From JACKOB01 sp024234575 (GTDB lineage Bacteria > Pseudomonadota > Gammaproteobacteria > Pseudomonadales > Oleiphilaceae): a DNA stretch of 64,000 nucleotides. This document shows positions 62,299 through 64,000 of the stretch, piece by piece. The translations under genes were made by a program, and so were the position numbers. The notes beneath the pieces were generated by a model, which worked only from the letters and a program-made list of their open reading frames with translations, was not told the origin of the DNA and did no database searches. The stretch lies in assembly GCA_051208035.1 (NCBI GenBank), contig JBPJFZ010000005.1:124001-188000 (forward strand). The letters run 5' to 3'. Each line of letters starts with the position of its first letter. Positions within the stretch are counted from its first letter, which is position 1.

Positions 62299-63297
62299 AT
62301 GCGTCTTACCCCAGAAAGAATTACTCAATCGCTCAAAAATGATGGCTTGATGCCCCTGTACGTCATTTCCGGGGATGAACCATTACTGATTCAGGAGGCT
62401 TGTGACGCTATAAGACAACAATGTAGAAAGAACAGCTTTGAAGAAAGAGTCGTGTTTGATGTGGACGGTAAGTTTGCCTGGTCGGCATTTTTAGAAGAAA
62501 CCAACAGCCTCTCCCTGTTTTCACAAAGAAAAATCATCGAATTAAGATTTAAGGCGGGAAAGCTTGCCAAAGAAGCAGCACAAGCTCTTGAGAGCTACAT
62601 CGCTAACACCTCTCCGGACACCATCGTTATCATTCAATCACCCAAGTTAGAAAGGGCAGAATCTGCAAAAAAGTGGTTTAAAGAGGCCGATAAAATTGGT
62701 GCCATCGTAACCATCTGGCCAATAGATAGAGAAAAGTTTCCCCAATGGATTGTTAATCGAGCACAAAAGGAAAACCTAAAGATATCCGCAGAAGCGCTTG
62801 AGCTTTTAGTAGATAAAACTGAAGGTAATCTACTCGCGGCGACACAAGAAATTCAAAAAATGGCGCTTATCGCGGTCACCAATGAAATCACGCCGGACCT
62901 TGTACTGTCTTCCGTGGCCGAAAGCGCGAAGTTTGAAGTTTTTGACTTGGTCAACGTCATGCTGCAAAGAAATACAGTTAAGTCCCTGCATATTTTAAGC
63001 AATCTTTTGGCCGAGGGAGTACAACCGACAATCATACTTTGGGCACTTAGTAGACAGATACGACAACTCTACGATGCAGTAAATTCGCCAGACGCACTGG
63101 CAAGAATTCGCCTGCCCAATAAAACCATGGAGTCCCTGCGAAGATATCTGAGAAAAGTAAATAAAACTGATTTAGACACGCTACTAACCCTCTCACACTC
63201 AACAGACAAAGCCATTAAGGGGGTAATAAAAGCTCACCCCAAAGAACTCCTCTCTCAGCTAGTCACTACTTTTTGTAACCCGGCGCTTAAAATTTAG
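62299..63297 (+). CDS. holA: DNA polymerase III delta subunit
   Basis: A 332-residue HolA: starts MRLTPERITQSLKNDGLMPLYVISGDEPLL and has the clamp-loader collar region near the C-terminus. It opens the beta clamp for loading. nadD, which follows in E. coli, is not found here; the next gene is a small coiled-coil protein under its own promoter. Confidence 0.95.
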   Translation: MRLTPERITQSLKNDGLMPLYVISGDEPLLIQEACDAIRQQCRKNSFEERVVFDVDGKFAWSAFLEETNSLSLFSQRKIIELRFKAGKLAKEAAQALESYIANTSPDTIVIIQSPKLERAESAKKWFKEADKIGAIVTIWPIDREKFPQWIVNRAQKENLKISAEALELLVDKTEGNLLAATQEIQKMALIAVTNEITPDLVLSSVAESAKFEVFDLVNVMLQRNTVKSLHILSNLLAEGVQPTIILWALSRQIRQLYDAVNSPDALARIRLPNKTMESLRRYLRKVNKTDLDTLLTLSHSTDKAIKGVIKAHPKELLSQLVTTFCNPALKI

Positions 63298-63311
63298 TGG
63301 CCAACAGTATT

Positions 63312-63354
63312 TTGACGTGCGTCAAAGCATGCATAACACATCGATATCTATAGT
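63312..63354 (+). promoter_or_regulatory. FNR/ANR-type box with -10 element
   Basis: TTGAC-GTGC-GTCAA (63312-63325) matches the ANR/FNR consensus TTGAY-N4-RTCAA exactly. TATAGT is at 63349-63354, so the predicted transcription start near 63360 puts the box centre about 41.5-42.5 bases upstream, the class II activator position. Confidence 0.55.
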
Positions 63355-63393
63355 GGTAGGTGGATGCCACGCTTAATTCACAAGGATATTGAC

Positions 63394-63657
63394 ATGACTA
63401 CACTGCACGATGAGTTAAAGGTACTATCTGACAATCTAAAACAGCAGAGGGATGAGCTGCATGTTCAGCTTCACCTTGCTAAAGAGGACGTCAAGCAAGA
63501 TTGGGCGGAGCTGGAAGTAAAATGGAACAGCTTTCTTAGAAAATTACAGGAAATCGGGAAAGAAGCTGAAGCAGCATCAAAGGACATACTCGCCGCTACA
63601 AAAGATTTGGGCCATCATATAAAAGATGGATATGATCGAATTAAAAGCAAACTCTAA
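63394..63657 (+). CDS. small coiled-coil protein, unknown function
   Basis: An 87-residue, highly charged, helical protein (MTTLHDELKVLSDNLKQQRDE then heptad-like repeats through about residue 70) with no Cys and no signal or membrane segment. The start is ATG 63394: AAGGA lies 8 bases upstream and the alternative ATG 63364 would be almost at the predicted transcription start. The FNR/ANR box upstream suggests oxygen-limited induction. I do not recognise a family. Confidence 0.6.
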   Translation: MTTLHDELKVLSDNLKQQRDELHVQLHLAKEDVKQDWAELEVKWNSFLRKLQEIGKEAEAASKDILAATKDLGHHIKDGYDRIKSKL

Positions 63658-64000
63658 TCATCTAACAAATATACCTGACCTTTGACTTGCACCTATTCCA
63701 CCTGTAACGAGAAGGTCAGGTAAGAACAAACCTACCTCCGCTTATACATCCAGATAAAATAGGCACACTATACTCAATAGCCATTTCAGTGAACACATGT
63801 TACACTTTCTGCGCAATTTTTTACTACCCAACCTAAGCGGGCTAAGAGAAGAAAAATAAACAAAAAGGAAAACTAAAGCCGATATACAAAAATTAACCAA
63901 TTCAGCCGCAATAACAAACAAAAATACGCCAAAGAATAACCAAATGCGGACATTAATAATCTACTATTAAATATAGAAAGGTTTTTAATGTAAAACTGCA
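63658..64000. other. A+T-rich intergenic region at the right edge
   Basis: No supportable gene. The notable element is an inverted repeat TACCTGACCTT (63672-63682) / AAGGTCAGGTA (63712-63722). From about 63780 the sequence becomes A-rich, and a minus-strand open frame of about 70 codons there lacks a credible start. Confidence 0.4.

Noticed and set aside
63735..63958. A minus-strand open frame of about 70 codons with a hydrophobic sequence near the right edge
   Set aside because: No ATG or GTG start, no ribosome-binding site, and the A+T bias alone makes such frames hydrophobic.

Overview
The window is a gene-dense stretch of core chromosome from a free-living, probably marine, gammaproteobacterium. 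Gene order follows two blocks familiar from Pseudomonas and partly from E. coli: degS/hisC/hisD/hisG/murA/ibaG/mlaBCDEF | yrbG/kdsD/kdsC/lptC/lptA/lptB/rpoN/hpf/ptsN/rapZ/ptsO, and DUF1820 | miaB/phoH-like/ybeY/corC/lnt/leuS/lptE/holA. GatCAB beside mreBCD is also the Pseudomonas arrangement. The nearest relatives are probably within Pseudomonadales/Cellvibrionales in the broad sense, but the sequence does not settle genus. I see no rRNA, tRNA, insertion sequence, prophage, integron or CRISPR array.

Layout. 1-1.9 kb: the end of an unknown gene, then a DUF1232 membrane protein, a small lipoprotein and a YihG-type acyltransferase. 1.9-8.3 kb is the most accessory-looking part: a pseudo-receiver protein, a DUF1329/DUF1302 pair for the cell envelope, and a divergent thiolase. 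8.4-12.2 kb: zapE, zapG/yhcB, a Nif3-like gene and a DegS/AlgW-type protease. 12.2-20.6 kb (minus strand): hisC, hisD, hisG, murA, ibaG and the Mla lipid-transport operon. 20.9-29.3 kb (plus): Kdo synthesis (kdsD, kdsC), LPS export (lptC, lptA, lptB), sigma-54, hibernation factor and the nitrogen PTS. 29.6-31.5 kb: mgtE and darP/yjgA. 31.6-41.3 kb (minus): nitrilase homologue, yhdP, rng, maf, mreD, mreC, mreB. 41.7-45.1 kb: gatC, gatA, gatB. 45.2-52.4 kb: rimO, a PilZ protein, cysD, cysN, ndpA, trmH, DUF1820. 52.7-63.7 kb: miaB, phoH-like, ybeY, corC, lnt, a zinc-ribbon gene, leuS, lptE, holA and a small coiled-coil gene.

Functional theme. Much of the window builds the envelope: peptidoglycan precursor (MurA), Kdo and LPS transport (KdsC/D, LptA/B/C/E), phospholipid trafficking (MlaBCDEF, YhdP), lipoprotein acylation (Lnt), envelope stress sensing (DegS) and shape (MreBCD). 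The rest is mostly RNA processing and translation quality (Rng, YbeY, MiaB, TrmH, RimO, GatCAB, LeuS, HPF, DarP).

I did not find a convincing new system. The observations most worth checking are an apparent AUU start codon for mreC, an FNR/ANR-type promoter in front of the coiled-coil gene near the right end, a decayed APS-kinase domain fused to CysN, a receiver-like protein that has lost its phosphorylation residues, the orphan DUF1329/DUF1302 pair, and several structured leaders or inverted repeats (yrbG, thiolase gene, hpf, mgtE).
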